DNA of 64,000 bases from Paenibacillus catalpae. Lineage in GTDB: Bacteria; Bacillota; Bacilli; Paenibacillales; Paenibacillaceae. Positions 7,976 through 15,395 of this stretch are shown piece after piece. Location: assembly GCF_900112695.1 (NCBI RefSeq), contig NZ_FOMT01000006.1, positions 62,001 to 126,000 of the forward strand. Direction: 5' to 3'. The stretch's first letter is position 1. Each line of letters opens with the position of its first letter. The position numbers and the translations under genes were made by a program. The notes below the pieces were generated by a model. The model saw nothing but the letters and a program-made list of their open reading frames with translations. It ran no database searches and had not been told where the DNA came from.

Positions 7976-8015
7976 ACTTGCCGTTACAGAACCGTACCAC
8001 AAATAACGGCAAGTT
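7976..8015 (+). repeat. Dispersed intergenic repeat, copy C, with hairpin
   Basis: Positions 7989-8015 match copy B at 24 of 27 bases. Here the element carries a perfect 11-bp inverted repeat, ACTTGCCGTTA (7976-7986) and TAACGGCAAGT (8004-8014), with a 17-base loop holding the ACCGTACCA core. The fold could act in RNA or DNA. Confidence 0.6.
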
Positions 8016-8034
8016 ATATTTTGAGCCTTGAACA

Positions 8035-8069
8035 TTTATGGCCATCCTACCACGGAGGATGGCCATAAA
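8035..8069. terminator. Long perfect hairpin, probable terminator
   Basis: TTTATGGCCATCCT (8035-8048) and AGGATGGCCATAAA (8056-8069) form a 14-bp stem with a 7-base loop, between the TetR gene and the actin-like gene. There is no clean T-run, so termination strength is uncertain. Confidence 0.5.
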
Positions 8070-8173
8070 TTTACCATTAAAGTCTGAGAAGGACAGGTTG
8101 AAGCGCCCTTCCGTTCGACAATTTTCAATGAGAGAAACCTAATCTATCGTAGGACTATGGCAGGATGCCCGCT

Positions 8174-8202
8174 AACACTTGGTATGGCAAAGTAATACCA
8201 AG
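8174..8202. promoter_or_regulatory. GTAATACC-type repeat upstream of the actin-like gene
   Basis: CTTGGTAT (8178-8185) and ATACCAAG (8195-8202) are an exact inverted repeat 33 bp before the parM-like start. The block AACACTTGGTA (8174-8184) recurs as AACACTCGGTA at 9857-9867, and GTAATACC (8192-8199) recurs at 9845 and 9865, downstream of the operon. It is probably a binding site for a protein of this operon, acting as operator and perhaps centromere. Confidence 0.6.
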
Positions 8203-8234
8203 GCATGCAAACCTATTGATAGGAGGAAGTAGCA

Positions 8235-9431
8235 ATGAACTATCACTTCTTTGTAGGTAACGATAATGGGAATAGCGAGCATGATTTGATGATTGACGGT
8301 CGATTAATTAAGCAGCCCAATGTGAATTGTAGAGTGGACGAGCTTCCCTGGCGGGAGGAGCAAGCGCCGGAGGGCTTCATAAAGAACCTTCAGGACCAGT
8401 TGGTTGTTACCATCGACTCACCGTCTGCGCAGCCGGGCATGTACTACATTGGGAAGTTTGCTCTGGAGAGCGGTGAAATTCTCGATAATATTCAGATCGG
8501 CATCGACTCTAAGAGCGAGATGGATTTGCCGGTCGTGAACACACTGGCGCAAATCGCCGCGGTCGCGGTACAAAAAGCCTATGAAGAGGAGAAGCATATT
8601 CCGGCCCAGCTCGACATCGAGGTCGACATGGCGACAGCGCTGCCGGTTACGCAGCATACGGACGAGTCCTCCGCGAAGTTCGAGAAGCAGTTCACTTCGT
8701 GGAGGCATCATGTGACGGTTCACCTCGGCATTCTCCGGGTATCGGTTAACATCGTATTTCCTTTCGTGAAGGTTGTTCCGGAAGCGACGCCGGTTATTTT
8801 TACTTTGCAAAAGGACGCTGCGGGCAATTGGCGGGAAGGCGAGATTTTTGCCGAATTTGCTGCTTCATACGGAATAGACAAGAAATTCAACGGGAGTTTC
8901 TTCAAAGATAAAAGGATTCTCCATGTCGATATTGGTGACGGATCAACGGAGTATCCCATCACGGAGGGCAACCGGTTCTTGCGGCAATTCGTGCATGGCA
9001 GCCATCATGGAGCGGGCTATGCGATTGAAGAAGCGCTGCAGGAGTTCAACCGTCTGATCCATCTTCCGGACAGTCCGAGGCAGTTCTTCAGCGATGTGCT
9101 CAAGAACCCGAAGCATAAGTACCATGCAAGGGCGCTTAAGACACTTCGGAGACCGCTGGAGAGTCAGGTTAAACAAATCGTCCAGCACGTAAAGAAGCAG
9201 TTGACCAAAGCGCGTAACGAGATTGACTTGATCTGCGTTTATGGCGGCGGCAGCATTCTCATGCAGGCGATATTGTACCCCTACTTGAAAGAGCTCTGCG
9301 ACGTGAGGGAAATTAAGCTGTTCTATATTCCGGCGGAATTTGCCGTGGAGCTGAATGCGACAGGATTGGATGCTTTTGTACGCGGCAAAATCTACGAGGC
9401 GCTGAAAAATAAAGCGGAGCAGCCCGCGTAA
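8235..9431 (+). CDS. ParM/StbA-family actin-like ATPase
   Basis: 398-residue bacterial actin homologue. The phosphate-1 loop is near the N-terminus (VGNDNGNSEHDLMI), phosphate-2 is LHVDIGDGSTEYPI about residue 235, and the adenosine motif ICVYGGGSILMQ is about residue 335. Relatives (ParM, AlfA, Alp7A) polymerise with ATP and push plasmid copies apart. AGGAGG precedes the ATG at ideal spacing. A small gene follows 17 bp later, and shared repeats flank the pair, the usual layout of a type II partition cassette. No replication gene is nearby, so it is either a captured plasmid/phage cassette or a chromosomal cytoskeletal system. Confidence 0.88.
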   Translation: MNYHFFVGNDNGNSEHDLMIDGRLIKQPNVNCRVDELPWREEQAPEGFIKNLQDQLVVTIDSPSAQPGMYYIGKFALESGEILDNIQIGIDSKSEMDLPVVNTLAQIAAVAVQKAYEEEKHIPAQLDIEVDMATALPVTQHTDESSAKFEKQFTSWRHHVTVHLGILRVSVNIVFPFVKVVPEATPVIFTLQKDAAGNWREGEIFAEFAASYGIDKKFNGSFFKDKRILHVDIGDGSTEYPITEGNRFLRQFVHGSHHGAGYAIEEALQEFNRLIHLPDSPRQFFSDVLKNPKHKYHARALKTLRRPLESQVKQIVQHVKKQLTKARNEIDLICVYGGGSILMQAILYPYLKELCDVREIKLFYIPAEFAVELNATGLDAFVRGKIYEALKNKAEQPA

Positions 9432-9448
9432 TCTAACGGAGCAAGCAG

Positions 9449-9805
9449 GTGATGGTGATGAAAAAGACCAAGCTGGCGGGCGATAACATTAGCCTGAAGA
9501 CAAGGAAGAACGAGGATCCGCTTGTCATGGCATGGTTGAACATGCAGACGAACCTAATGGATTCCCTTCGTTATCTCGTGGAGAACGAAATTATGCAGTA
9601 TGGCGTCCGGAATTTGCAGATGTTTATCCCGATGGAGCGGACAGGTATTCACAGACAAGACTTGTTGGTTTCTCAACAAGCGGCTGCTGCGGCTGAGGTA
9701 AAAGCCGAGCATCCAGTAGAAGAAGCAAGAGCCGTCATCTACGAAAAGGAACACTCCACTCGCCAAGAGGAAATTGACGATGAGGATATCGAAGCGTGGA
9801 GCTAG
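9449..9805 (+). CDS. Small acidic-tailed protein, probable partner of the actin-like ATPase
   Basis: About 115-118 residues; no family recognised. The first 70 residues are basic and helical in character (MKKTKLAGDNISLKTRKNED). An Ala-rich stretch follows (QQAAAAAEVKAEHPVEEA), then a strongly acidic end (EEIDDEDIEAW). Three in-frame starts compete: GTG 9449 (GGAG seven bases upstream), ATG 9452 and ATG 9458. Its place right after parM is that of the DNA-binding adaptor (ParR, AlfB, Alp7R) in plasmid partition cassettes. That role is inference; no ribbon-helix-helix motif is obvious. Confidence 0.75.
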   Translation: MMVMKKTKLAGDNISLKTRKNEDPLVMAWLNMQTNLMDSLRYLVENEIMQYGVRNLQMFIPMERTGIHRQDLLVSQQAAAAAEVKAEHPVEEARAVIYEKEHSTRQEEIDDEDIEAWS

Positions 9806-9813
9806 CAGGACGC

Positions 9814-9928
9814 GGTATTGCTTTGTGTGACAAGGCCATACGAAGTAATACCAGGCAACACTCGGTAATACCGAGTAACACGCAGGAGTACAATGGCGCA
9901 CGAGGCCATGCGAGGTCCCGCAAGGCAA
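9814..9928. repeat. Clustered GTAATACC-type repeats downstream of the actin-like operon
   Basis: GTAATACC occurs at 9845 and 9865, exactly 20 bp apart, as two tandem units of the form GTAATACC-N3-N-AACAC (9845-9864, 9865-9884). CTCGGTA-A-TACCGAG (9861-9875) is a palindrome, and GGTATTGC (9814) is an inverted relative. A longer diverged unit, GGCCATACGAAGTAATACC, recurs near 9903 as GGCCATGCGAGGTCCCG followed by CAAGGCAA. Iterated sites beside a parM gene suggest a centromere-like region or operator. Confidence 0.6.
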
Positions 9929-9957
9929 AGGAGCATTCCACCTGATTGCTCCTTTTA
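9927..9957 (+). terminator. Rho-independent terminator of the actin-like operon
   Basis: AAAGGAGCA (9927-9935) and TGCTCCTTT (9947-9955) form a perfect 9-bp stem running into TTTTATTG. Confidence 0.8.
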
Positions 9958-9996
9958 TTGTTACGATGGCGAATGATCTTCTTATAGGAATCTAAT

Positions 9997-10028
9997 ACGA
10001 AAATAAAGGGCATCCATTGGATGCCCTT
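9997..10028 (-). terminator. Terminator of the two-component operon
   Basis: AAGGGCATCC/GGATGCCCTT (10006-10028) with a short loop, followed on the minus strand by TTTATTTTCG. It overlaps the stop codon of the histidine kinase gene. Confidence 0.8.
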
Positions 10029-11430
10029 ATTCTTTAGAAACAAGCGGCAGTGTCAGCGTGAACGCGGTTCCTTCTTCCGAGCTTTCGCTCAATGCGAGAT
10101 TGCCTTTTTGCGTTTGGGCGAGCAGTTTGCTGAACGCTAAGCCCAGACCAAGCCCGCGTACATTCTGTTTCTTATGCTCCCCGCGAAAGAAACGCTCGAA
10201 TACGAGGCTTTGCTCGGAAAGAGGGATACCGGAGCCGTTGTCGGCAACAAGTATCTCTGCGTACCCGTCGCTTTGTTTACTTAGGGTGATAAGGATTTGG
10301 AGCGGGCGGTCCGGATGTTTGGACTGGGCACTGTTATTGAGCAGATTCACGATAATTTGCTGAATGCGAAGCGGGTCGCCTTCCACTTCAATCGGATGCC
10401 CGTGCAGAGATAGCTCAGGTTCGCGGATGTCCCCGTCCTGATGCAGCGTCCATTGATAGGTGATTTCGGACAGAAGCTCGGCAACATCCAAACGCCTGAC
10501 GCTTGCCTGGACGAGTCCGGCGGCTAACGCGTTGTAATCGAGCAAATCCGCGATCATCCTCTCCAGCCTGCCAGTCTCTTGAAGAGCGATATCAAGAAAT
10601 TCATCCGCTTCTTCGTCTTGTACAACTTTTTCTTTGACTGCATGGATGAGGCCTTTCGCGGAAGTAACGGGTGTTTTTAACTCATGCGTCAAGCCAGCCA
10701 GCATAAAGGAACGGGAATGCTCCAGTTGTTGCAGCTTGCCCGCCATCTCCTTGAACGAGACGATTAACTCGCCCAATTCACGCTCCTTCGCATTCGCGTT
10801 GAGCTCGATGTCGTAGTTCCCGTGGCTGATCTCGCGGGCGGCCGACGCCACATGGCGTATCGGTCGCGCCAGCTTCCTGGACAATAAATAAATCATCAGC
10901 CAGCCGAGCGCGGTCAAGCTGACGAGCAGCAAGCCGAGCGCCAATTGGACTTCGGGCCGTCGGAACATGGATTCGGTTGGATATAACAAGGTGACTTGTC
11001 CGAGTGTATTCCCGTTATAGATAATCGGCGCCGGAACCGCATGTAATCCGGGCAGACGGGATTTATCGAGGCGGTCATTCAGCCACTTGGGCAGATCCTC
11101 TTGCGTGATCGGTTCGTTAGAGTAAAGAAGCTTACCGTCCTTATCCGTCACGATGACGCATAATTTGGCTCCTCCTTTGAAAAATTTCGACCGCTTCTCA
11201 ATGATTGCGTTCATGTTCGGAGGGATAGCGATAATTCCATTCGTAGAGTCAAGATGGTCAGTGATTTCCTGTGCCAGCAACTCTGCGGCCTGCTGGCGGC
11301 TGTCCATCGTTTCGCGATTGGTCCACCAGACGACGGCGGCGGTAAGGGCCAGCAGCACAATAAAGAGAATGGTGAAGTAACGCAGGGTCCAATACGACAA
11401 TATCGAGGTTGGCTTCAGTTTTCGATCCAA
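10027..11430 (-). CDS. Sensor histidine kinase
   Basis: 467-residue membrane sensor kinase. TM1 is at about residues 15-36, an extracytoplasmic domain of some 125 residues follows, TM2 is at about 162-183, then a HAMP linker, the HisKA box LTHELKTPVT with the phospho-accepting His near 249, and HATPase motifs (NLLNNSAQSK, DNGSGIP, GLGLGLAF). The start is TTG 11430, inside the last codons of the response regulator gene with a GGGG-rich site upstream, so the pair is translationally coupled. It phosphorylates the regulator encoded just upstream; the signal is unknown. Confidence 0.92.
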   Translation of the reverse strand: MDRKLKPTSILSYWTLRYFTILFIVLLALTAAVVWWTNRETMDSRQQAAELLAQEITDHLDSTNGIIAIPPNMNAIIEKRSKFFKGGAKLCVIVTDKDGKLLYSNEPITQEDLPKWLNDRLDKSRLPGLHAVPAPIIYNGNTLGQVTLLYPTESMFRRPEVQLALGLLLVSLTALGWLMIYLLSRKLARPIRHVASAAREISHGNYDIELNANAKERELGELIVSFKEMAGKLQQLEHSRSFMLAGLTHELKTPVTSAKGLIHAVKEKVVQDEEADEFLDIALQETGRLERMIADLLDYNALAAGLVQASVRRLDVAELLSEITYQWTLHQDGDIREPELSLHGHPIEVEGDPLRIQQIIVNLLNNSAQSKHPDRPLQILITLSKQSDGYAEILVADNGSGIPLSEQSLVFERFFRGEHKKQNVRGLGLGLAFSKLLAQTQKGNLALSESSEEGTAFTLTLPLVSKE

Positions 11431-12098
11431 AATTGATACCCCGTTCCCCTTAAAGTCCGAATTTCGCCTTCCTCTGCGGGCCAGTGGGACAGAGCCTGCC
11501 TTATCCGCTTGATCGACAAATCGACCGCACGGTCGCTTCCTTCATAGTCCGTTCCCCATACATTCTCAATAAGCTGGTCCCGGGTAAACGTCCGGTTCGG
11601 GTGTTCTGCCAAGTAGAGCAGCACGGCCATATCGCGGGGCATTAAGGTGACTTCTGCACCGCTGAGCGTAACGCGCTGACTAAGGAAATCGATACTTAAG
11701 CGGCCGAAGCGGCTTTGTCTGCCCTCATCGGTCCATTGCGATGGCCGGCGCAGCACCGCATGAACCCGAGCGACGACTTCCTCCGGTATGAACGGCTTGG
11801 ACATGTAGTCGTCGGCGCCGCCGTTCAGACCGGACAGCCTGTCATCGATTCCGTCGCGAGCGGTCAGCATGATGATCGGACAGCTGCTGGTTTCGCGTAT
11901 TTGGTGAAGCACTTCCCAACCGTCCATATGAGGAAGCATCACGTCGAGAAGAATGAGCGATGGAGGCTTTTGCACATATAACTCCAGCGCCTTCCGCCCA
12001 TCGGACGCAAGCATAACGTCGAAGCCCGCTTTGCGCAAATAGACGACTAGTACGCGGGCGATCGCGGGTTCGTCTTCGACAACCAAAATCGTCTTCAA
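11415..12098 (-). CDS. OmpR-family response regulator
   Basis: 227 residues. The receiver domain has the acidic pocket (VVEDE), phospho-acceptor D52 in LLDVMLP and the conserved Lys in YMSKPF. The winged-helix OmpR/PhoB domain includes TRDQLIENVWG and VDLSIKRIRQAL. The start is TTG 12098, with GGAG eight bases upstream. It overlaps the kinase gene by 16 bp. It is divergent from the YceI-like gene, whose promoter carries an OmpR-type tandem repeat, so that gene is a likely target. Confidence 0.93.
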   Translation of the reverse strand: MKTILVVEDEPAIARVLVVYLRKAGFDVMLASDGRKALELYVQKPPSLILLDVMLPHMDGWEVLHQIRETSSCPIIMLTARDGIDDRLSGLNGGADDYMSKPFIPEEVVARVHAVLRRPSQWTDEGRQSRFGRLSIDFLSQRVTLSGAEVTLMPRDMAVLLYLAEHPNRTFTRDQLIENVWGTDYEGSDRAVDLSIKRIRQALSHWPAEEGEIRTLRGTGYQFWIEN

Positions 12099-12211
12099 GC
12101 AGACAGCTCCTTTCCAATCTAGCTGCCATCATTATAACAACCGTCAGGGTACCAGACAATTAAGGAGAGGATGGCAACTTTGGTCATGGTAATAAAGACC
12201 ATATTTTACAT

Positions 12212-12246
12212 CTCGACATCTGCTCGACATATTGGGCTGTTACAAT
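12212..12246 (+). promoter_or_regulatory. OmpR-type direct repeat and promoter of the YceI-like gene
   Basis: CTCGACAT occurs at 12212-12219 and 12223-12230, one helical turn (11 bp) apart, and a -10 candidate TACAAT is at 12241-12246. The repeats overlap the poor -35 region, the usual arrangement for promoters activated by an OmpR/PhoB-type regulator. A further inverted repeat TGGTC/GACCA flanks 12181-12201. Confidence 0.6.
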
Positions 12247-12290
12247 GATCGCGGATAAGAGATCGTCAAATAGAGATAGGAGGGATAATG

Positions 12291-13010
12291 ATGAAGAAGA
12301 AGCAGGTCATTTGGTTGACGGCAGTTATTGTGGTGGTACTGATTGGGATTGGTGCATATTCAGGGTTCAATCGTTATCTCGGCAACAATGTAGAGATCGA
12401 GTCGGTCATGGCTCAGGGGGAAGAGACCGCGACGAGCGAGGGGGCTGGAGAAGCCTCGGCTTCAACCGGCGAAGCGGTATCATCGGACAAGCTGAATGGC
12501 ACGTGGAGCATAGCGAGCGGTTCCAAAGTATACTGGTCGGTTACGACGTCGAAGGAAACGGTCAATTTTGTCGATGAAGCGGTGACGGGTTCATGGAAAG
12601 TCGATCTGAACGATGCCGCATCCATGGCGGGCGAAGGAGTTGTCGATCTGACGGCGCTCGACTCGGGCAACAGCATGCGGGACAGCCACGTGAAGGAGCG
12701 CGACGATTTGCTTACGGTTACCAAGTATCCGCAGGCGACATTCAAGACGAAGTCCATCTCGTCGGTGCCGGCGGAGTGGAATGAAGGAGCTGCCGTGCCG
12801 CTTACGATTTCGGGCACACTGACGATCAAAGGGGTAGACAAGGAAGTGACGTTCGATTCGAGCGCGATGTATAAAAACGAGCAGTTGCTTCTTTCCGGCA
12901 AGACCAACGTGACATTCGCCGATTTCGGCATGGCCAATCCGCACACGGTCGTTCTGGAGACCGAGAACAATTTTACCGTGCAACTGGAGCTTGTGTTGAA
13001 TAAGGGATAA
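12291..13010 (+). CDS. YceI-family lipid-binding-like protein, membrane-anchored
   Basis: 239 residues. An N-terminal membrane segment (VIWLTAVIVVVLIGIGAY) is followed by a low-complexity Glu/Ala/Ser/Thr linker, then a YceI domain of about 170 residues. The domain shows the typical DSGNSMRDSHVKERDDLL, YPQATFKTKSI and SGTLTIKGVDKEVTF stretches. YceI proteins form a lipocalin-like barrel that holds isoprenoid-type lipids, and they face outward. ATG 12291 is better spaced from AGGAGGG than ATG 12288. It is divergent from a two-component system that probably controls it, and followed by a terminator. Confidence 0.9.
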   Translation: MKKKQVIWLTAVIVVVLIGIGAYSGFNRYLGNNVEIESVMAQGEETATSEGAGEASASTGEAVSSDKLNGTWSIASGSKVYWSVTTSKETVNFVDEAVTGSWKVDLNDAASMAGEGVVDLTALDSGNSMRDSHVKERDDLLTVTKYPQATFKTKSISSVPAEWNEGAAVPLTISGTLTIKGVDKEVTFDSSAMYKNEQLLLSGKTNVTFADFGMANPHTVVLETENNFTVQLELVLNKG

Positions 13011-13029
13011 ATAAACTCATTTTTCTCTG

Positions 13030-13059
13030 GCGCCCTATTGGGCGCTTTTACTTTTTTTC
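13030..13059 (+). terminator. Rho-independent terminator
   Basis: GCGCCC-TATT-GGGCGC hairpin followed by TTTTACTTTTTTT, 20 bp after the YceI-like gene. Confidence 0.88.
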
Positions 13060-13146
13060 AACATAAATTCCCTCATAGACGTATCAACCCGCGAGCGCTA
13101 CACTAGGGAAGGCGACAGAGAATAAACATAGTAGGAGCTTGTAAAC

Positions 13147-14538
13147 GTGACCTTATCAGATCATACTCCATCATGGAAAAAACTTAGTCTTTATGCCGTG
13201 ACATGGCCCATTTTCATAGACTCCGTGCTGCGCATGCTGCTTGGCACAGTTGATGTATTTATGTTAAGCCGCATTTCCGACAAGGCGACGGGGGCAGTAG
13301 GCTTAGCGAACGAAATTATTTATTTTTGTATTCTGATGTTCGGCTTCGTTGGCATAGGCACCAGCGTCGCGGTCTCACAGTATATTGGCGCGGGACGGGC
13401 GAAAGAATCGAGCCGTATTTCGGCCTTGGCCATCTCGATGAACCTAGTATTCGGAATCCTTGTCAGCATCGTTCTCGTATCTTTTGGAGAATCCCTTCTG
13501 CGGCTGCTGCACTTAAATCCCGAACAAATCGAAATTGCGAGTCGCTACTTAAAGATCATCGGCGGATTTATTTGGGTCGAGGCGCTTTCTTACGCGGTGT
13601 CGTCGGTTATCCGTTCGAGCGGAAACACGAAGAGCGTGATGTATGTGACGCTAGGCGTCAACATCCTCCATATCGGCGGAAATTATTTACTTATTTTCGG
13701 CAACCTGGGCTTCCCGGAATGGGGGGTTACGGGAGCGGCCATCTCAACGGTCGTCAGCCGTTTGCTAGGTATTATTGTTCTTTTTATCCTTTTGTATCGC
13801 CGGACTCCTGCGCCGATCCAAAGGAAGGATTACGTGACCTGGAACGGTTCCTACGCCAAGCAGATCATGAGCATCGGCTTGCCTGCCGCGGGAGAGCATC
13901 TCTCTTGGCAGTCGCAGTACTTGATGATTATTAGCTTCGTCAATATGATAGGCATCACCGCGTTAAATACGCATGTTTATGTCATGAATGTATCGAACTA
14001 TTTTATGGCGCTGGCGATGGCGATCGGGATGGGGACGGAGATCATCGTCGGACAAATGGTCGGTGCGGGGGATATGAAAGCGGCTTACCAGAGGCTGATG
14101 AAAAGCGTAAGGATCAGCTTCTTGATTACCATAGCCGTCGTTGGCGTGGCGGCGATATTCCGGAATGAACTGGTCGGTTTGTTTACAGAGGACCCTAAGA
14201 TCATTGCTGCCGGTGCAAGCATATTTTTGCTTTCCATCGTGCTTGAACCCGGTCGAACTTTCAATTTGGTTATCATCAATTCGCTGCGTGCTGCAGGAGA
14301 TGCACGGTTTCCCGTCTTGCTTGGCATCATCTCCATGTGGGGAGTCTCGGTGCCGCTTGCCTATCTGCTGGGCGTTCATTTCGGAATCGGATTGCTTGGC
14401 ATATGGATTGCCTTTACGGTAGACGAATGGCTGCGGGGGGTCATGATGCTGCTTCGCTGGAGAAGCAGAGTATGGGAGAAGAAAGCGCTAGTAAAGCCTG
14501 CTTCCGTTTCGGATACCGGCGTGGGAGCGCAAGGTTAG
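13147..14538 (+). CDS. MATE-family efflux transporter
   Basis: 463 residues with about 12 predicted membrane segments in two MatE halves, e.g. WPIFIDSVLRMLLGTVDVFM near the start and GLPAAGEHLSWQSQYLMI opening the second half. MATE proteins export drugs or metabolites in exchange for Na+ or H+. The start is GTG 13147, with AGGAG nine bases upstream. It stands alone between two terminators; the substrate is not predictable. Confidence 0.92.
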   Translation: MTLSDHTPSWKKLSLYAVTWPIFIDSVLRMLLGTVDVFMLSRISDKATGAVGLANEIIYFCILMFGFVGIGTSVAVSQYIGAGRAKESSRISALAISMNLVFGILVSIVLVSFGESLLRLLHLNPEQIEIASRYLKIIGGFIWVEALSYAVSSVIRSSGNTKSVMYVTLGVNILHIGGNYLLIFGNLGFPEWGVTGAAISTVVSRLLGIIVLFILLYRRTPAPIQRKDYVTWNGSYAKQIMSIGLPAAGEHLSWQSQYLMIISFVNMIGITALNTHVYVMNVSNYFMALAMAIGMGTEIIVGQMVGAGDMKAAYQRLMKSVRISFLITIAVVGVAAIFRNELVGLFTEDPKIIAAGASIFLLSIVLEPGRTFNLVIINSLRAAGDARFPVLLGIISMWGVSVPLAYLLGVHFGIGLLGIWIAFTVDEWLRGVMMLLRWRSRVWEKKALVKPASVSDTGVGAQG

Positions 14539-14562
14539 CAGGATGCAGCCAAAAAGTTCGGC

Positions 14563-14599
14563 AAGAAGCCGCTTCTCAGAGGAGCGGCTTCTTTTTTTT
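14563..14599 (+). terminator. Rho-independent terminator
   Basis: AAGAAGCCGCT/AGCGGCTTCTT hairpin running into eight T, after the MATE gene. Confidence 0.9.
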
Positions 14600-14739
14600 G
14601 CAGCAAATAAATGGCGAGGATAGGCACATGACCCCTTGAATGGATAAATTTCCGCGGGGTAAGACTGTAGGATAAATAATTTTACAACTCTATGATAACT
14701 TTCGATTACAGAATTGCTATCATGACGTAGAGGTGTCTT

Positions 14740-15393
14740 ATGGCGAAAATATTAATTGTAGACGATGAGAAGGCGATTAACGATTTGATTGCCGTCAATT
14801 TAAAGATGGTTGGGCATGAGTATGTCCAATTGTATAGCGGAGATCAAGTGTTGAAGATATTAAAGGAGACGAGCATCGACTTGGTTATCCTGGACGTGAT
14901 GCTGCCGGGCAGAGACGGCTTTGAAATCGTGCAGGATATCGTGAAGCGGGGCGTACCGGTGATCTTCTTAACCGCTAAAAATTCGGTTTCCGATAAAGTG
15001 CATGGCCTTGAGATCGGAGCGGAGGATTATATCGTCAAGCCTTTTGAAGCCGTGGAGCTTATCGCCCGCATCCATGTCGTTCTAAGAAGAAACCAAAAAT
15101 CCGCAAATGAATTCAGGCTGGATGACACGATTGTGGATTTGGACAAGCATATCGTGACCGTTCATGGACAAGAAATCGAAATAACCAATAGGGAATATCA
15201 ATTATTGGATCTTCTCGTGCAAAATAAAAATATCGCGCTATCCCGCGAAAAAATTATTGAGCAGACGTGGGGATTCGATTTTTATGGCGAAACAAGAACC
15301 GTCGACGTGCATATTCAAAAGCTGAGAAAGAAACTAAATTGGGAGAACCGGATCAAAACGATATATAAATACGGGTACAGGCTAGAGGTGTAG
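14740..15393 (+). CDS. OmpR-family response regulator
   Basis: 217 residues. The receiver has VDDE at 8-10, phospho-acceptor D52 in LDVMLPGRDG and Lys in YIVKPFE. The C-terminal winged helix has SREKIIEQTWG and VDVHIQKLRKKL. It resembles VanR/PhoP-like regulators. GAGGTG precedes the ATG. The kinase gene starts 2 bp after its stop, so the two form one coupled unit. It may also control the small secreted protein at 16867, the only other gene before the next terminator. Confidence 0.93.
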   Translation: MAKILIVDDEKAINDLIAVNLKMVGHEYVQLYSGDQVLKILKETSIDLVILDVMLPGRDGFEIVQDIVKRGVPVIFLTAKNSVSDKVHGLEIGAEDYIVKPFEAVELIARIHVVLRRNQKSANEFRLDDTIVDLDKHIVTVHGQEIEITNREYQLLDLLVQNKNIALSREKIIEQTWGFDFYGETRTVDVHIQKLRKKLNWENRIKTIYKYGYRLEV

Positions 15394-15395
15394 AG

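Noticed and set aside
9814..9928. CRISPR array
   Set aside because: The units are short, diverged and lack unique spacers; they look like protein-binding iterons.
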